DNA of 64,000 nucleotides from Flavobacterium sharifuzzamanii (lineage in GTDB: Bacteria > Bacteroidota > Bacteroidia > Flavobacteriales > Flavobacteriaceae), in NCBI RefSeq assembly GCF_003254585.1, contig NZ_QJGZ01000040.1, positions 310,001-374,000 of the forward strand. The letters are read 5' to 3'. A program made the position numbers and the translations under genes. Below, piece after piece: positions 36,660-46,379 of this stretch. The notes beneath the pieces are model-generated. The model had not been told where the DNA came from, ran no database searches, and was given only the letters and a program-made list of their open reading frames with translations. Position 1 is the first letter of the stretch, and the number at the start of each line of letters is the position of its first letter.

Positions 36660-38366
36660 ATGCAAAATATTTTTCCCAACCGTACTTTAAAAAGAACATT
36701 TATGGCGTTGTCATTTTGTTCACTTGTATCATCGGCATATGCCCAATATCCCGTAATTCCAAAAGATGTTCAAGCAAAAGCAGATGCTATTTTAGCTGAC
36801 GAAGAAAAAAGGCTGAGCGAAATCTGGGATGCTAATCTTCATATTATCAAAGAAGAAGCAAAACAAGGAAAACCATATTTGCCTTGGGCATCCTACCCAA
36901 AAGATTTTGTTCAAGCAGATATTCCTGCTTTTCCAGGTGCTGAAGGTGGTGGAGCTTATACACAAGGCGGACGTGGCGGAAAAATATTTGTGGTTACTAG
37001 TTTGGAAGACAGCGGAAAAGGAACTTTTCGTGAAGCTTGCGAAGCTGTTGGTGCAAGAACAATTGTTTTCAACGTTTCAGGAATTATTCAATTGAAGAAA
37101 AGAATCAGCATGCGTGCGCCTTATGTAACCATTGCTGGACAAACCGCTCCTGGTGACGGAATTTGTATTGCAGGAGAAACTTTAGAAATTGATACACACG
37201 ATGTTATTATTCGCCATATGCGTTTTAGACGTGGAGCAACCGAAGTAACCAGAAGAGATGATGCTTTGGGCGGAAATCCAATGGGAAATATCATTGTAGA
37301 TCACTGTTCGGTAAGCTGGGGATTAGATGAAAATATTTCTTTATACAGACATCAATTTGCACCTAATGCAAAGTCGAAATTGGAGAAATTGCCTGCTTGT
37401 AATATCACGATTCAGAACACTATTTCATCAGAAGGTTTAGACACTTATAATCACGCTTTCGGAAGTACAATCGGCGGATTGAATAGTACTTTTATGCGCA
37501 ATTTATGGGCAGATAACATTTCAAGAAATGCTTCTATCGGAATGTATGGTGACTTTAATTTTGTGAATAATGTAGTATTCAATTGGTGGAATCGTACTCT
37601 TGACGGAGGTGATTATCGTTCGATGTTGAATATCATCAACAACTACTTCAAACCAGGTCCAATTACACCACAAAACGAACCTATTGCACACAGAATCGTA
37701 AAACCTGAATCTGGATATATTGAACCAAAACAATACGGGAGAGCATATGTCTCTGGAAACTTTATTGTTGGTTCTCCTGAAGTTACGGCAGACAACTGGA
37801 ATGGCGGTGTGCATTTGGAAAATCTTCCAGAAGCGGAAACCAAAGAGTTTTTAGCAGCAATTAAACAGCCAAAACCTTTTTCAATGCCAAAATTCAATAT
37901 CATGTCGGCAGAAGAAGCCTATGATTTTGTTTTGACGAATGTTGGAGCTACAATTCCGAAAAGAGATGCTGTTGACGAAAGAATTATCAAGCAGGTTAAA
38001 ACGGGAAAAATTGAAGTAAAAGACGGTTTGGAAAATTCAATTGGAAAAGAATATATCAAAAGAAGATTACCAGCTGACTCATATAAAAAAGGAATAATTA
38101 CACACCCAGATCAAGTTGGCGGATATCCAACTTACAAAGGGAAAGCCTATAAAGATTCTGATAATGACGGAATTCCAGATACTTGGGAAAAGAAATACGG
38201 TTTAAATCCAAATGACGCTTCAGACGCTAATAAAGATGCAAACGGAGACGGTTATACCAATATCGAAAAATATTTTAACGGAATCGATCCAAATAGTAAA
38301 ATTGATTGGACGAAAATGGAAAACAATATGGATACATTGGCGAAATTAAAGTCTTTATTACAATAA
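36660..38366 (+). CDS. Pectate lyase-like protein (PL1), paralogue 2
   Basis: A 568-residue protein with a signal peptide (two candidate Met starts, 36660 and 36702, of which 36660 adds a basic n-region; cleavage near SSAYAQ). Domain order matches paralogue 1: a helical segment, then the beta-helix lyase domain (about 85-470, with AFPGAEGGGAYTQGGRGGKI, VTIAGQTAPGDG and IVDHCSVSWGLDENIS) and the DSDNDGIPDTWEKKYGLNPN calcium motif. The two sequences diverge mainly in the loops between residues 200 and 350, which line the cleft in this fold, so the products may act on differently decorated backbones. The product or substrate difference is inference. Confidence 0.8.
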   Translation: MQNIFPNRTLKRTFMALSFCSLVSSAYAQYPVIPKDVQAKADAILADEEKRLSEIWDANLHIIKEEAKQGKPYLPWASYPKDFVQADIPAFPGAEGGGAYTQGGRGGKIFVVTSLEDSGKGTFREACEAVGARTIVFNVSGIIQLKKRISMRAPYVTIAGQTAPGDGICIAGETLEIDTHDVIIRHMRFRRGATEVTRRDDALGGNPMGNIIVDHCSVSWGLDENISLYRHQFAPNAKSKLEKLPACNITIQNTISSEGLDTYNHAFGSTIGGLNSTFMRNLWADNISRNASIGMYGDFNFVNNVVFNWWNRTLDGGDYRSMLNIINNYFKPGPITPQNEPIAHRIVKPESGYIEPKQYGRAYVSGNFIVGSPEVTADNWNGGVHLENLPEAETKEFLAAIKQPKPFSMPKFNIMSAEEAYDFVLTNVGATIPKRDAVDERIIKQVKTGKIEVKDGLENSIGKEYIKRRLPADSYKKGIITHPDQVGGYPTYKGKAYKDSDNDGIPDTWEKKYGLNPNDASDANKDANGDGYTNIEKYFNGIDPNSKIDWTKMENNMDTLAKLKSLLQ

Positions 38367-38398
38367 TGATTTTAATCAGTTAAATATTCTAAACACCA

Positions 38399-38428
38399 AC
38401 CTGACAGGTTTTTAAAACCTGTCAGGTT
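38399..38428 (+). terminator. Long perfect hairpin 'aacctgacaggtt'
   Basis: AACCTGACAGGTTTT pairs with its inverse complement over almost the full 30 bases. Similar to the element at 57321. It may terminate or stabilise transcripts. No pronounced T-tract follows beyond TTTAATT. Confidence 0.6.
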
Positions 38429-38457
38429 TAATTACGCAAAGAATATCCATCTAGTTT

Positions 38458-38658
38458 GTCATTTCGACGAAGGAGACCCGAGCGATAGCGAATTGGCGAA
38501 GCAAATCACACTATATCTGATGATTAAACTTTTATAGTTAAGTAAAGTATACACAAAGTTTGTCATTTCGACGAAGGAGAAATCTTCACAAGAAACTCCG
38601 CAAAGTATATCAATCTTTGTCGATTTAGCAACGAAGATTTCTCCTTCGTCGAAATGAC
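38458..38658 (+). repeat. Family A repeats: half copy plus complete copy 6
   Basis: A left half (GTCATTTCGACGAAGGAGAC, from 38458) with a diverged centre is followed by a full palindrome from 38562 to 38658 with arms GTCATTTCGACGAAGGAGAA and inverse complement. Confidence 0.85.
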
Positions 38659-38749
38659 AAGATTGGAGAAAATAGGATTTTATAAATTTATTGTTCCTTA
38701 AAAGGTTAATTTTAAGAATCTAAACTCTGAAATTTAAATTAAGAAAAAA

Positions 38750-41700
38750 GTGAATTTCTATCAATTAAAAAATATAGTTTCTTCTTTTAAAAACACATTT
38801 TCTTTAATGTGTATTACTCTGTTTATTAGCGGAAACATCACAGCCCAAAACAATTTCCCAGATATCATAAAAACCAAAGAAAGCAAACTTTCTTTCACAA
38901 CAGATAGTCAAGGAAACCAAATCCCAGATTTTTCTTTTGCAGGATATCGAAACTCTGAAGTTGCCATTCCAAATCTGGACAATAAAATTTTTGTTTCCCA
39001 GCAAGAAGAAGATGCAACGCAGAAAATCCAAAATGCAATTGATTATGTAAGCGCACTAAAACCAGATAAATCAGGATTTCGTGGAGCTGTTTTGTTAGAC
39101 AAAGGAACTTTCAAAATCAGCGGAACATTATATATCAGAAAATCGGGAGTTGTTTTAAGAGGAAGCGGAAATTATGAAAACGGAACTGTACTTTTAGGAA
39201 CCGGATTAGAAAGAGAATCTTTAATTAGAATTTTAGGTGTAAACGATAGAGTGTACAAAGATTCATTTGAATTTGCAAACACTTACACACCACTTGGAAC
39301 TCAGAAAATCCAGTTAAAAAATACATCAAAATTAAAAGTTGGCGACGAAATCGAAATCAGTAAACCTTTAACGGATAATTTTATTAAAGAAGTTAAAATG
39401 CAGGATTTCGGTGGAGAAACCTCTTGGATTGGCTGGAAAAAAGGCGATTGGACGACAACTTGGAATCGTGTTGTAACCAAAATAAACGGAAACGAAGTAG
39501 CATTGAATGCTCCAATCACAATGTCTTTAGATGATGTTTTCGGAACTTCTAAAGTAACTGTTTACTCTTGGCAGGGAAGAATTGAAAATACTGGAATTGA
39601 AAACATATTAATAAAATCGACTTACAATCCTTCAAACTTAAAAGACGAAGAACACCGTTGGCAGGCAATTAGTATTGAAAATACTAGAAATGCTTGGGTA
39701 AAACAAGTTAATTTTAAGCATTTTGCAGGAGGAGCTGTTACGATTTTAAAAACAAGTCAGCAAATTACAGTTGAAGATTGTATTGCCACAGAACCAATTT
39801 CAGAAATCGCTTCATTCAGAAGACATACTTTTTATACCGAAGGTCAGCAGACTTTATTCCAGCGTTGTTACTCCGAATTTGGATATCATGATTTCGCTGT
39901 AGGAGGATTTGGAACAACTGGACCAAACGCTTTCGTACAATGCGAATCACATTTACCATTCGAAAACAGTGGCGCAATAGGAAGCTGGGCAACCGGAGTT
40001 TTATTTGACATTGCCAATATCGACGGAAAAGCATTGAGCTACAACAACAGAGAACAAGGCGGAAGAGGCGCTGGATGGACAGCAGCTAATTCTGTAATCT
40101 GGGAATCATCGGCATCAAAAGTAGAATGTTATAGTCCGCCAACAGCACAAAACTGGGCTTTTGGAGTTTGGGGACAATTTGGAGGAAACGGACATTGGAA
40201 AAACGTAAATGAACATATCAGTCCAAGAAGTTTATTCTACACACAACTAGAAGCCAGATTAGGAAAACTTCCAGTTCAGCCATTTATCTATGATTTAGGT
40301 TCAGAAGCTTCTTCAAGTCCGAGTGTAGAAGTTGCTGCAGAATTGACTAAAAATTCTGCTACAACGGCAAAAAGTTTACAAGAATTGATTGCAGAAGCTT
40401 CAAAAGCAAATCCGATTAATACAGACAGTAAAGGTTTAAAAAATGCAAACGATTTAAAAGTTGCATCAAATAAAACAGAAAAATCAACTTCTAAAGTAAC
40501 AACAGAAAATGGCTGGTTAACTTTTGAAGGAAAAGTAATTGCAGGAAAACAAACGAACGTTGATTGGTGGAGAGGAAATTTAACAGATGATTTTGTAAAC
40601 AAATCATTACCTCACATAACGCGTTTTGTTCCAGGAAGAACAGGAAACGGATTGACAGATAAAGTGCAGGAAACGGTTGATTATTTAACTAAAAATAATA
40701 TCGTTGCCTTAGAGCATCATTACGGTTTATGGTACGACAGAAGAATGGACGATCACGAACGTGTTCGCCGAATTGATGACGATGTTTGGCCTCCGTTTTA
40801 TGAACAGCCCTTTGCCAGAAGCGGAAAAGATTTTGCTTGGGATCATTTAAGCAAATACGATTTAACAAAATTCAACGATTGGTATTGGAGCCGTTTAGCA
40901 CAGTTTGCAACATTGGCAGAACCAAATGGACAATTGTTAATCAATCAGCAATATTTTCAGCATAATATTTTAGAAGCGGGGGCGCACTGGGCAAGTTCGC
41001 CTTGGCGTTCAGCAAACAATATTAATACCACAGGATTTCCTGAACCACCGCCTTACGCAGGAGATAAACGTATCTTTATGGCAGAGCAGTTTTACGATAT
41101 TACGAATGCTCAAAGAAGAAAATTACACGAAGGATTTATCAGAAAATCTTTTGAGAACTTTCAGGAAAACAGCAACGTAATCCAGTTAACAAGTGCCGAA
41201 TATACTGGCCCGTTACACTTTATGGAATTTTGGTTAGACCAAGCCCAAAAGTGGAAAGACGAAACAGGTAAAAAAGGCTTAATTGGCTTAAGTGCTACAA
41301 AAGACGTTCAGGATGCTATTTTAAATGATGTTAAAAGAAATAAAACCGTTGATGTAATCGACATTCGTTATTGGTATTACAAAGAAGATGGTTCAGCATA
41401 CGCACCGCAAGGAGGCGTTAATTTAGCACCAAGACAGCACGCCAGAAAGCTAAAAACCGGAAAAGAAACAGATAATCAAGTTTATCGTGCCGTTCGTGAA
41501 TACAGAGAAAAATATCCAGAAAAAGTCATTTTATATTCAACAGATGGTTCTTCAAGATTCGGATGGCCGGCTTTGATGGCCGGAGCTTCAATGCCAAACA
41601 TTCCAAAAATCGAATTGCCTCAGTTTTATTCCGCTTTAAGCGAAATGAAATTAGTTGAAGGAAATACGTTTTCAGACAATCTTTGGAAATTGGAAAATAA

Positions 41701-41902
41701 AGGAAAAAGCTATCTTTTTTATGTGAAAAACGACCAAGATATTACAATCGACTTATCAAACGAAAAAGGAACATTTGAAGTATTTGCAATCAATACAACA
41801 ACAGGAAATATAACCAAAAAAGCCAACATAAGCGGAGGAAAACAAGTCACAATTCCACAAGCCGAAATAAAAGAAAAAGTGCTTTTTGTAGTGAAAAAAT
41901 AA
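38750..41902 (+). CDS. Beta-helix plus TIM-barrel-like glycosidase fusion (DUF6298-like)
   Basis: A 1050-residue secreted protein (GTG start; no ATG upstream in frame; signal ends ISGNITAQ near residue 33). Residues 45-530 read as a right-handed beta-helix of the pectate-lyase superfamily (GFRGAVLLDKGTFKISGTLY, TLFQRCYSEFGYHDF). A low-complexity Ser/Thr/Lys/Asn-rich linker follows (about 530-585). The C-terminal half (590-1050) has TIM-barrel-like motifs: PHITRFVPGRTGNG, NNIVALEHHYGLWYDRRMDD, LTSAEYTGPLHFMEFWL and VDVIDIRYWYYKEDG, with candidate acids in TSAEYTGP and DIRYWYYKED. I associate this layout with DUF6298-containing proteins. Its activity is not known to me. It probably cleaves or binds a pectin fragment. 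Confidence 0.7.
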   Translation: MNFYQLKNIVSSFKNTFSLMCITLFISGNITAQNNFPDIIKTKESKLSFTTDSQGNQIPDFSFAGYRNSEVAIPNLDNKIFVSQQEEDATQKIQNAIDYVSALKPDKSGFRGAVLLDKGTFKISGTLYIRKSGVVLRGSGNYENGTVLLGTGLERESLIRILGVNDRVYKDSFEFANTYTPLGTQKIQLKNTSKLKVGDEIEISKPLTDNFIKEVKMQDFGGETSWIGWKKGDWTTTWNRVVTKINGNEVALNAPITMSLDDVFGTSKVTVYSWQGRIENTGIENILIKSTYNPSNLKDEEHRWQAISIENTRNAWVKQVNFKHFAGGAVTILKTSQQITVEDCIATEPISEIASFRRHTFYTEGQQTLFQRCYSEFGYHDFAVGGFGTTGPNAFVQCESHLPFENSGAIGSWATGVLFDIANIDGKALSYNNREQGGRGAGWTAANSVIWESSASKVECYSPPTAQNWAFGVWGQFGGNGHWKNVNEHISPRSLFYTQLEARLGKLPVQPFIYDLGSEASSSPSVEVAAELTKNSATTAKSLQELIAEASKANPINTDSKGLKNANDLKVASNKTEKSTSKVTTENGWLTFEGKVIAGKQTNVDWWRGNLTDDFVNKSLPHITRFVPGRTGNGLTDKVQETVDYLTKNNIVALEHHYGLWYDRRMDDHERVRRIDDDVWPPFYEQPFARSGKDFAWDHLSKYDLTKFNDWYWSRLAQFATLAEPNGQLLINQQYFQHNILEAGAHWASSPWRSANNINTTGFPEPPPYAGDKRIFMAEQFYDITNAQRRKLHEGFIRKSFENFQENSNVIQLTSAEYTGPLHFMEFWLDQAQKWKDETGKKGLIGLSATKDVQDAILNDVKRNKTVDVIDIRYWYYKEDGSAYAPQGGVNLAPRQHARKLKTGKETDNQVYRAVREYREKYPEKVILYSTDGSSRFGWPALMAGASMPNIPKIELPQFYSALSEMKLVEGNTFSDNLWKLENKGKSYLFYVKNDQDITIDLSNEKGTFEVFAINTTTGNITKKANISGGKQVTIPQAEIKEKVLFVVKK

Positions 41903-41911
41903 AAGGAGGGA

Positions 41912-42141
41912 TTTGCCACGAATTACACGAATTTGCACGAATTTGATTTTAAATTAAATCTGCTCAATCTGAAAAATCTGCGAGAGTAAATTTTTCACGC
42001 AGATTTAAAAAAGATAAAAGTAGATTCAACAGATTTTTAAATTTTGATCTGCGGGGATCAGCCAAAATCTGTGAAATCTGCGTGAAACAATAAACACGAG
42101 CAGAATAAAAATTAGTGAAAATTCGTGTAATTAGTGGCAAA
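41912..42141 (+). repeat. Composite nested inverted repeat (family B with family C core)
   Basis: The outer arms are TTTGCCACGAATTACACGAA and ATTCGTGTAATTAGTGGCAA. Inside lie CTGCGAGAG and CACGCAGATTT words, again arranged in inverse pairs, so several repeat words are nested like brackets. Confidence 0.85.
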
Positions 42142-42177
42142 CAAACCTAAATGACATAAATTCAAAAACAAACCAAA

Positions 42178-43581
42178 ATGAATCTGAAAATTAAATCTTT
42201 ATACGCTCTTTGTATAAGCTTTATGTTGACAGCACAAAGCGGATTTTCGCAATCTGCCAAAACAAAAGCATCTCTGCCTGAAATCAAAGTATCTAAAAAT
42301 CAGCATTATTTTGTAACCGAAAACGAAAAACCATTTTTCTGGTTAGGCGACACAGGCTGGCTGGCATTCGGAAAGTTGGATAGAGCAGGAATTGACAAAT
42401 ATTTTAAAGACAGAAAAGAGAAAGGATTTAATGTCGTTCAGGTAATGGTTTTGCACAACATCAATGCTGTTAACGTTTATGGTGACCCGGCTTTGATCAA
42501 CGAAGATGTTTCAAAACCTTTGATTACGGCAGGAAATGATTTCAAAGATGCGAAGCAATACGATTACTGGGATCATGTAGATTACACTTTAGACGTAGCT
42601 CAGAAAAACGGAATTTACGTAGCAATGGTTCCAGTTTGGGGAACTAACGTTTCAAAAGGAAATAAAGTAAGCAAAGAACAGGCGACAGAATACGCTCAGT
42701 TCTTGGCTAACCGATATAAAAACAGAACTAATGTAATTTGGTTAAACGGTGGAGACACACACGGAAACGAATTTCAGGATATCTGGAATGCCATTGGAAA
42801 TACTTTAAAAACAAATAATCCAAACCAGTTAGTGACTTTTCACCCGTTTGGAAGAACTGATTCTTCAGAGAATTTTCACAACGAAAAATGGCTGGATTTC
42901 AATATGTTCCAGTCAGGACACAGAAGATACGATCAGGATTCGGTAAAAACGAATTTCAAAGAAGACAATTATAAGTTTGTCCTAAGAGATTTCGACTTAA
43001 AACCAACAAAACCAACTCTTGATGGAGAACCATCATACGAAGGAATTCCACACGGCTTACACGATACTTTACAGCCAAAATGGACAGCAAACGATGTTCG
43101 TCGTTATGGATATTGGTCTGTACTTTCAGGTGCAGCAGGTTACACATATGGACACAATGCTGTAATGCAAATGTTCAGAAAAGGTGACAAACCAGCGTAC
43201 GGAAATAAAGAATTATGGACATCAGCCATCAATGCACCTGGAGCAAAACAAATGATTTATATTAAGAAATTAATGGAAGAAGTGCCATTTTTAGAAGGAG
43301 TTCCAGATGTTTCTTTAGTAGTTAATCAAGGAGAGAAATACGATTATATTCCAGCCATAAGAGGCGAAAAATACGCTTTATTATACACGTACAACGGGAG
43401 AATAATTGAAGTAAAATTAGGAAAAATTTCAGGTGATAAATTTGAAGCAACTTGGTATAATCCGAGAAATGGCAAGAAAACCAAAATCGGAACATTTGAT
43501 AATAAAGGAACTCAAAATTTTCAACCAGAAGGTAAAAAAGAAGATGGTAATGACTGGATTTTGATTTTGAAGTCAAAGTAA
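42178..43581 (+). CDS. GH140-like apiosidase-family glycosidase (DUF4038)
   Basis: Characterised members of this (beta/alpha)8 family release oligosaccharides by cutting the apiose linkage of rhamnogalacturonan II. The 467-residue protein has a signal peptide (LTAQSGFSQ), the family start KPFFWLGDTGWLAFGKLDR (about 52-70), an acid in WLNGGDTHG (Asp193), the second in TLDGEPSYEG (Glu284), and a C-terminal beta domain (about 380-467) of the type named 'collagen-binding-like'. Motifs and acid spacing are consistent with a retaining enzyme. Its place among GH28, GH127 and GH95 genes argues for an RG-II role, though other sugars remain possible for this family. Confidence 0.8.
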   Translation: MNLKIKSLYALCISFMLTAQSGFSQSAKTKASLPEIKVSKNQHYFVTENEKPFFWLGDTGWLAFGKLDRAGIDKYFKDRKEKGFNVVQVMVLHNINAVNVYGDPALINEDVSKPLITAGNDFKDAKQYDYWDHVDYTLDVAQKNGIYVAMVPVWGTNVSKGNKVSKEQATEYAQFLANRYKNRTNVIWLNGGDTHGNEFQDIWNAIGNTLKTNNPNQLVTFHPFGRTDSSENFHNEKWLDFNMFQSGHRRYDQDSVKTNFKEDNYKFVLRDFDLKPTKPTLDGEPSYEGIPHGLHDTLQPKWTANDVRRYGYWSVLSGAAGYTYGHNAVMQMFRKGDKPAYGNKELWTSAINAPGAKQMIYIKKLMEEVPFLEGVPDVSLVVNQGEKYDYIPAIRGEKYALLYTYNGRIIEVKLGKISGDKFEATWYNPRNGKKTKIGTFDNKGTQNFQPEGKKEDGNDWILILKSK

Positions 43582-43592
43582 CCACAAAGTTT

Positions 43593-43690
43593 GTCATTCC
43601 GAGGAACGAGGAATCACACTCGTGAATCGACAAAGATTGGCGAATTATTTTACGGAATTTCTAGTGAGATTTCTCCTTACGTCGAAATGA
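43593..43690 (+). repeat. Palindromic intergenic repeat, family A copy 7
   Basis: The left arm GTCATTCCGAGGAACGAGGA belongs to the 'ATTCCGAGGAACGAGGAATC' sub-type. The right arm (TTCTCCTTACGTCGAAATGA) belongs to the standard type, so the two arms come from different sub-families. Confidence 0.8.
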
Positions 43691-43710
43691 AAAAAATGAG
43701 CATATAATAC

Positions 43711-43812
43711 TCTCGCAGATTTTGCAGATCAAGCAGTTAAAAAATCCTTTTAATCTGTGTAATCTGTGGCAGAAAAAAAAATCTGCACAATCTGCTAAAT
43801 CTGCGTGAAACC
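43711..43812 (+). repeat. 'gcagatt' inverted repeat (family C) before GH28
   Basis: CTCGCAGATTTTGCAGATC on the left, AATCTGCTAAATCTGCGTG on the right, with CCTTTTAATCTGTG words in the centre. It ends 12 bp before the GH28 start. Confidence 0.8.
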
Positions 43813-43824
43813 AAAAACACAACT

Positions 43825-45393
43825 ATGAAAAATATACTAATAATACTCTGCTTTATAACTGGATTAAATACCACTTTCGCAAACGACGGCTGGCTGAATA
43901 TCTTAAAAGAAGGCGGAAACAACAAAGGAATAAAATGCACGCAAGCCATTCAGAATGCTATCGAAAAAGCATCTAAAAACGGAGGAGGAACCATCTTTTT
44001 TCCAGCGGGAGAATATTTAAGTGGAGCTTTAACACTAAAAAGTAACATCACAATTCATTTAGATTCTGGAGCACTTTTGAAATTTTCAGAGAACTTCGAT
44101 GATTTTCTGCCTTACGTAGAAATGCGTTACGAAGGAATTGTAATGAAAAGTTTCCAGCCCTTATTTTATGCCAAAGACGTTGAAAATATCACCATCACAG
44201 GAAGAGGCGTAATCGACGGACAGGGAAAAGCTTGGTGGAATGAGGTATACAGAATCGAAACTGCTAAAGAACCGCTTCCTCCAACCAAATACCAAACCAT
44301 GTGGGAAGAGCAAAATAAAGGCCTTTACACAGAACCATATTATAAAAGAACGGTTGATAAAAAGTTTTTCAGACCATCTTTTTTCCAAGCTTACAACTGC
44401 AAAAATATTTTAATTGAAGGCGTAACCTTTAAAAATTCGCCTTTCTGGACAATCAACCCTGAATTCTGTGATAATGTAACCGTAACCGGAATCTCGATTT
44501 TCAATCCGCATTCACCAAATACAGACGGAATCAATCCTTCTTCTTGTACCAATGTTCACATTTCAAATTGCCATATTAGTGTTGGCGACGATTGTATTAC
44601 AATCAAATCAGGAAGAGATGGCGATGGACGTAAATACGGCAAAGCAACAGAAAATGTAACCATTACAAACTGTACGATGTTAAGTGGTCACGGCGGTGTT
44701 GTTATTGGTAGCGAAATGTCAGGAGGAATCAAAAAAATCACAATATCCAACTGTGTTTTCGACGGAACAGATCGCGGAATCCGTATCAAATCGGCTCGCG
44801 GAAGAGGAGGAGTTGTAGAAGATATTCGCGTCGATAATATCGTCATGAAAAATATCAAAGAAGAAGCTATCGTTTTGAGCCTTTTCTACGATAAAGGAAC
44901 TACAGTTGAACCTGTAACCGAGAAAACACCCATTTTCAGAAACATTCACATGAGCAACATAACGGCTTCAAACGTAAACAAAGCCGGACAGATTCTGGGA
45001 ATTACTGAAATGCCAATTCAAAATATTACTTTCTCTAACATCAATATGGACGGAAAAGAAGGTTTTACAGTAAGTACAACCACAGATGTTGAATTTCATG
45101 ATGTAAAAGTAAATGCAACTGTAGGTTCTTCTTTCAAAATATCAGATTCAAAAAATGTGATTTTGGACAATGTTGGATCTTCAACGGCCATAAAAGGAGT
45201 TCCGGTTATCAAATTAGATAATGTTTCGAATGCGTTGATCAACAATAATTTTCCATTCAATCCAACCGATATTTTTATCGAAGCCGATGGAAAAGACACT
45301 AAAAATATTTTCTTGAAAAACAATGTTTTAAATAACGTAACAACGAAAATCAAAAAAGGAGCTTCTTTAGATAAAAAAGCAATTACAGAATAA
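43825..45393 (+). CDS. GH28 polygalacturonase-family protein
   Basis: GH28 enzymes hydrolyse alpha-1,4-galacturonide bonds by inversion. The 522-residue protein has a signal peptide (TTFANDG boundary near residue 20) and the complete family signature: PNTDGINPSS (Asp234), VGDDCITIKSG (Asp255 and Asp256), SGHGGVVIGSE (His289) and RGIRIKSARGRGG (Arg320, Lys322). The order and spacing match the beta-helix family, and the length suggests an exo-acting or RG-specific form with a short extra N-terminal part. It lies in the centre of unit 2 and complements the three lyases. Confidence 0.93.
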   Translation: MKNILIILCFITGLNTTFANDGWLNILKEGGNNKGIKCTQAIQNAIEKASKNGGGTIFFPAGEYLSGALTLKSNITIHLDSGALLKFSENFDDFLPYVEMRYEGIVMKSFQPLFYAKDVENITITGRGVIDGQGKAWWNEVYRIETAKEPLPPTKYQTMWEEQNKGLYTEPYYKRTVDKKFFRPSFFQAYNCKNILIEGVTFKNSPFWTINPEFCDNVTVTGISIFNPHSPNTDGINPSSCTNVHISNCHISVGDDCITIKSGRDGDGRKYGKATENVTITNCTMLSGHGGVVIGSEMSGGIKKITISNCVFDGTDRGIRIKSARGRGGVVEDIRVDNIVMKNIKEEAIVLSLFYDKGTTVEPVTEKTPIFRNIHMSNITASNVNKAGQILGITEMPIQNITFSNINMDGKEGFTVSTTTDVEFHDVKVNATVGSSFKISDSKNVILDNVGSSTAIKGVPVIKLDNVSNALINNNFPFNPTDIFIEADGKDTKNIFLKNNVLNNVTTKIKKGASLDKKAITE

Positions 45394-45408
45394 AAACTGG
45401 TGAGCCAA

Positions 45409-45439
45409 CTTTGTCAAAGTTTCAAACTTTGACAAAGTT
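45409..45439 (+). terminator. Hairpin 'actttgtcaaagttt'
   Basis: ACTTTGTCAAAGTTT pairs with AAACTTTGACAAAGT around a C centre. It is an almost perfect palindrome in the 61-bp spacer behind the GH28 gene. Confidence 0.65.
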
Positions 45440-45454
45440 TAAACACAACGCAAC

Positions 45455-46372
45455 ATGAAAAAAATATTCATCATACTAACCCTTTCACTTTTTGCAATTA
45501 GTTATTCGCAGAAAAAGAAAGATTTATATCTTTTTACGTCGTTTAGAGAACCCGCGACAGAAGGTTTATATTTGGCCTATAGCGAAGACGGTTACAACTG
45601 GAAAGGACTAGAAGGATCGTTTTTAAAACCAGAAATCGGAGCTAGTAAAATCATGCGCGATCCGTCCATCACAAAAGGAGCAGACGGAACGTATCATATG
45701 GTTTGGACAACCGACTGGAAAGGTGGAAATGGTTTTGGTTACGCAAGTTCAAAAGACCTGATTCATTGGTCAGAACAGCAATATATTCCCGTGATGAAAA
45801 ATGAGCCTGAAGTAGTAAACGTTTGGGCGCCAGAAATTTTTTATGATGATGTAAAAAAAGAATATATCATTATTTGGGCATCAACAATTCCGTTTAGATA
45901 TCCAAAAGGAGTGGAAGAAGAGAAAAACAACCACAGAATGTATTATGTAACGACTAAGGATTTCAAAACGTTTTCAGATACAAAATTATATTACGATCCG
46001 GGTTTCAGCGTAATTGATTGTGTGATTGTCAAAAAAAACAAAAAAGATTATGTTTTGGTTTTGAAAGACAATACAAGACCAATGCGAAACATAAAAGTCG
46101 CTTTCGGAAAATCGCCTTTAGGTCCGTTTCAAAAAAGTTCTGCGCCTTTGACAGAATATTTATCAGAAGGTCCGACGGTGGTGAAAGTTGGTAAAAACTG
46201 GCTATTGTATTATGACAATTACGGTTCAAAAAATTATAAAGCGTTAAGCACAACAGATTTTGTTCATTTTGAAGATGTATCATCCAAAATAAGCCTTCCA
46301 GAAGGACACAAACACGGAACGATTACAACAATCTCTGCAGACGTTTTAAAAGGACTAATTGATAGAAAATAA
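45455..46372 (+). CDS. GH43-like five-bladed propeller glycosidase
   Basis: A 305-residue protein with a signal peptide (LFAISYSQ) and one beta-propeller domain. Typical features are KIMRDPSITKGADGTYHMVWT (Asp at about residue 69, blade 1 or 2), VVNVWAPEIFYDDVKKEYII (about 120-139), the acid in VIDCVIVKKNKK (Asp188) and LSEGPTVVKVGKNW (Glu230), which resembles the GH43 acid pattern. Substrate is not decidable; arabinofuranose or galactose in pectin side chains is likely. It is clearly shorter than the other two propeller proteins of unit 1 and lacks their N-terminal domain. Confidence 0.75.
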   Translation: MKKIFIILTLSLFAISYSQKKKDLYLFTSFREPATEGLYLAYSEDGYNWKGLEGSFLKPEIGASKIMRDPSITKGADGTYHMVWTTDWKGGNGFGYASSKDLIHWSEQQYIPVMKNEPEVVNVWAPEIFYDDVKKEYIIIWASTIPFRYPKGVEEEKNNHRMYYVTTKDFKTFSDTKLYYDPGFSVIDCVIVKKNKKDYVLVLKDNTRPMRNIKVAFGKSPLGPFQKSSAPLTEYLSEGPTVVKVGKNWLLYYDNYGSKNYKALSTTDFVHFEDVSSKISLPEGHKHGTITTISADVLKGLIDRK

Positions 46373-46379
46373 AAGATAA

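Larger units (their letters stand above)
38367..38749. other. Repeat-filled intergenic region
   Basis: These 383 bp contain no gene. From left to right they hold an 'acctgacaggtt' hairpin, a left-half copy of the family A repeat (from 38458), a complete family A copy (38562-38658) and an AT-rich leader before the next gene. Confidence 0.85.
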
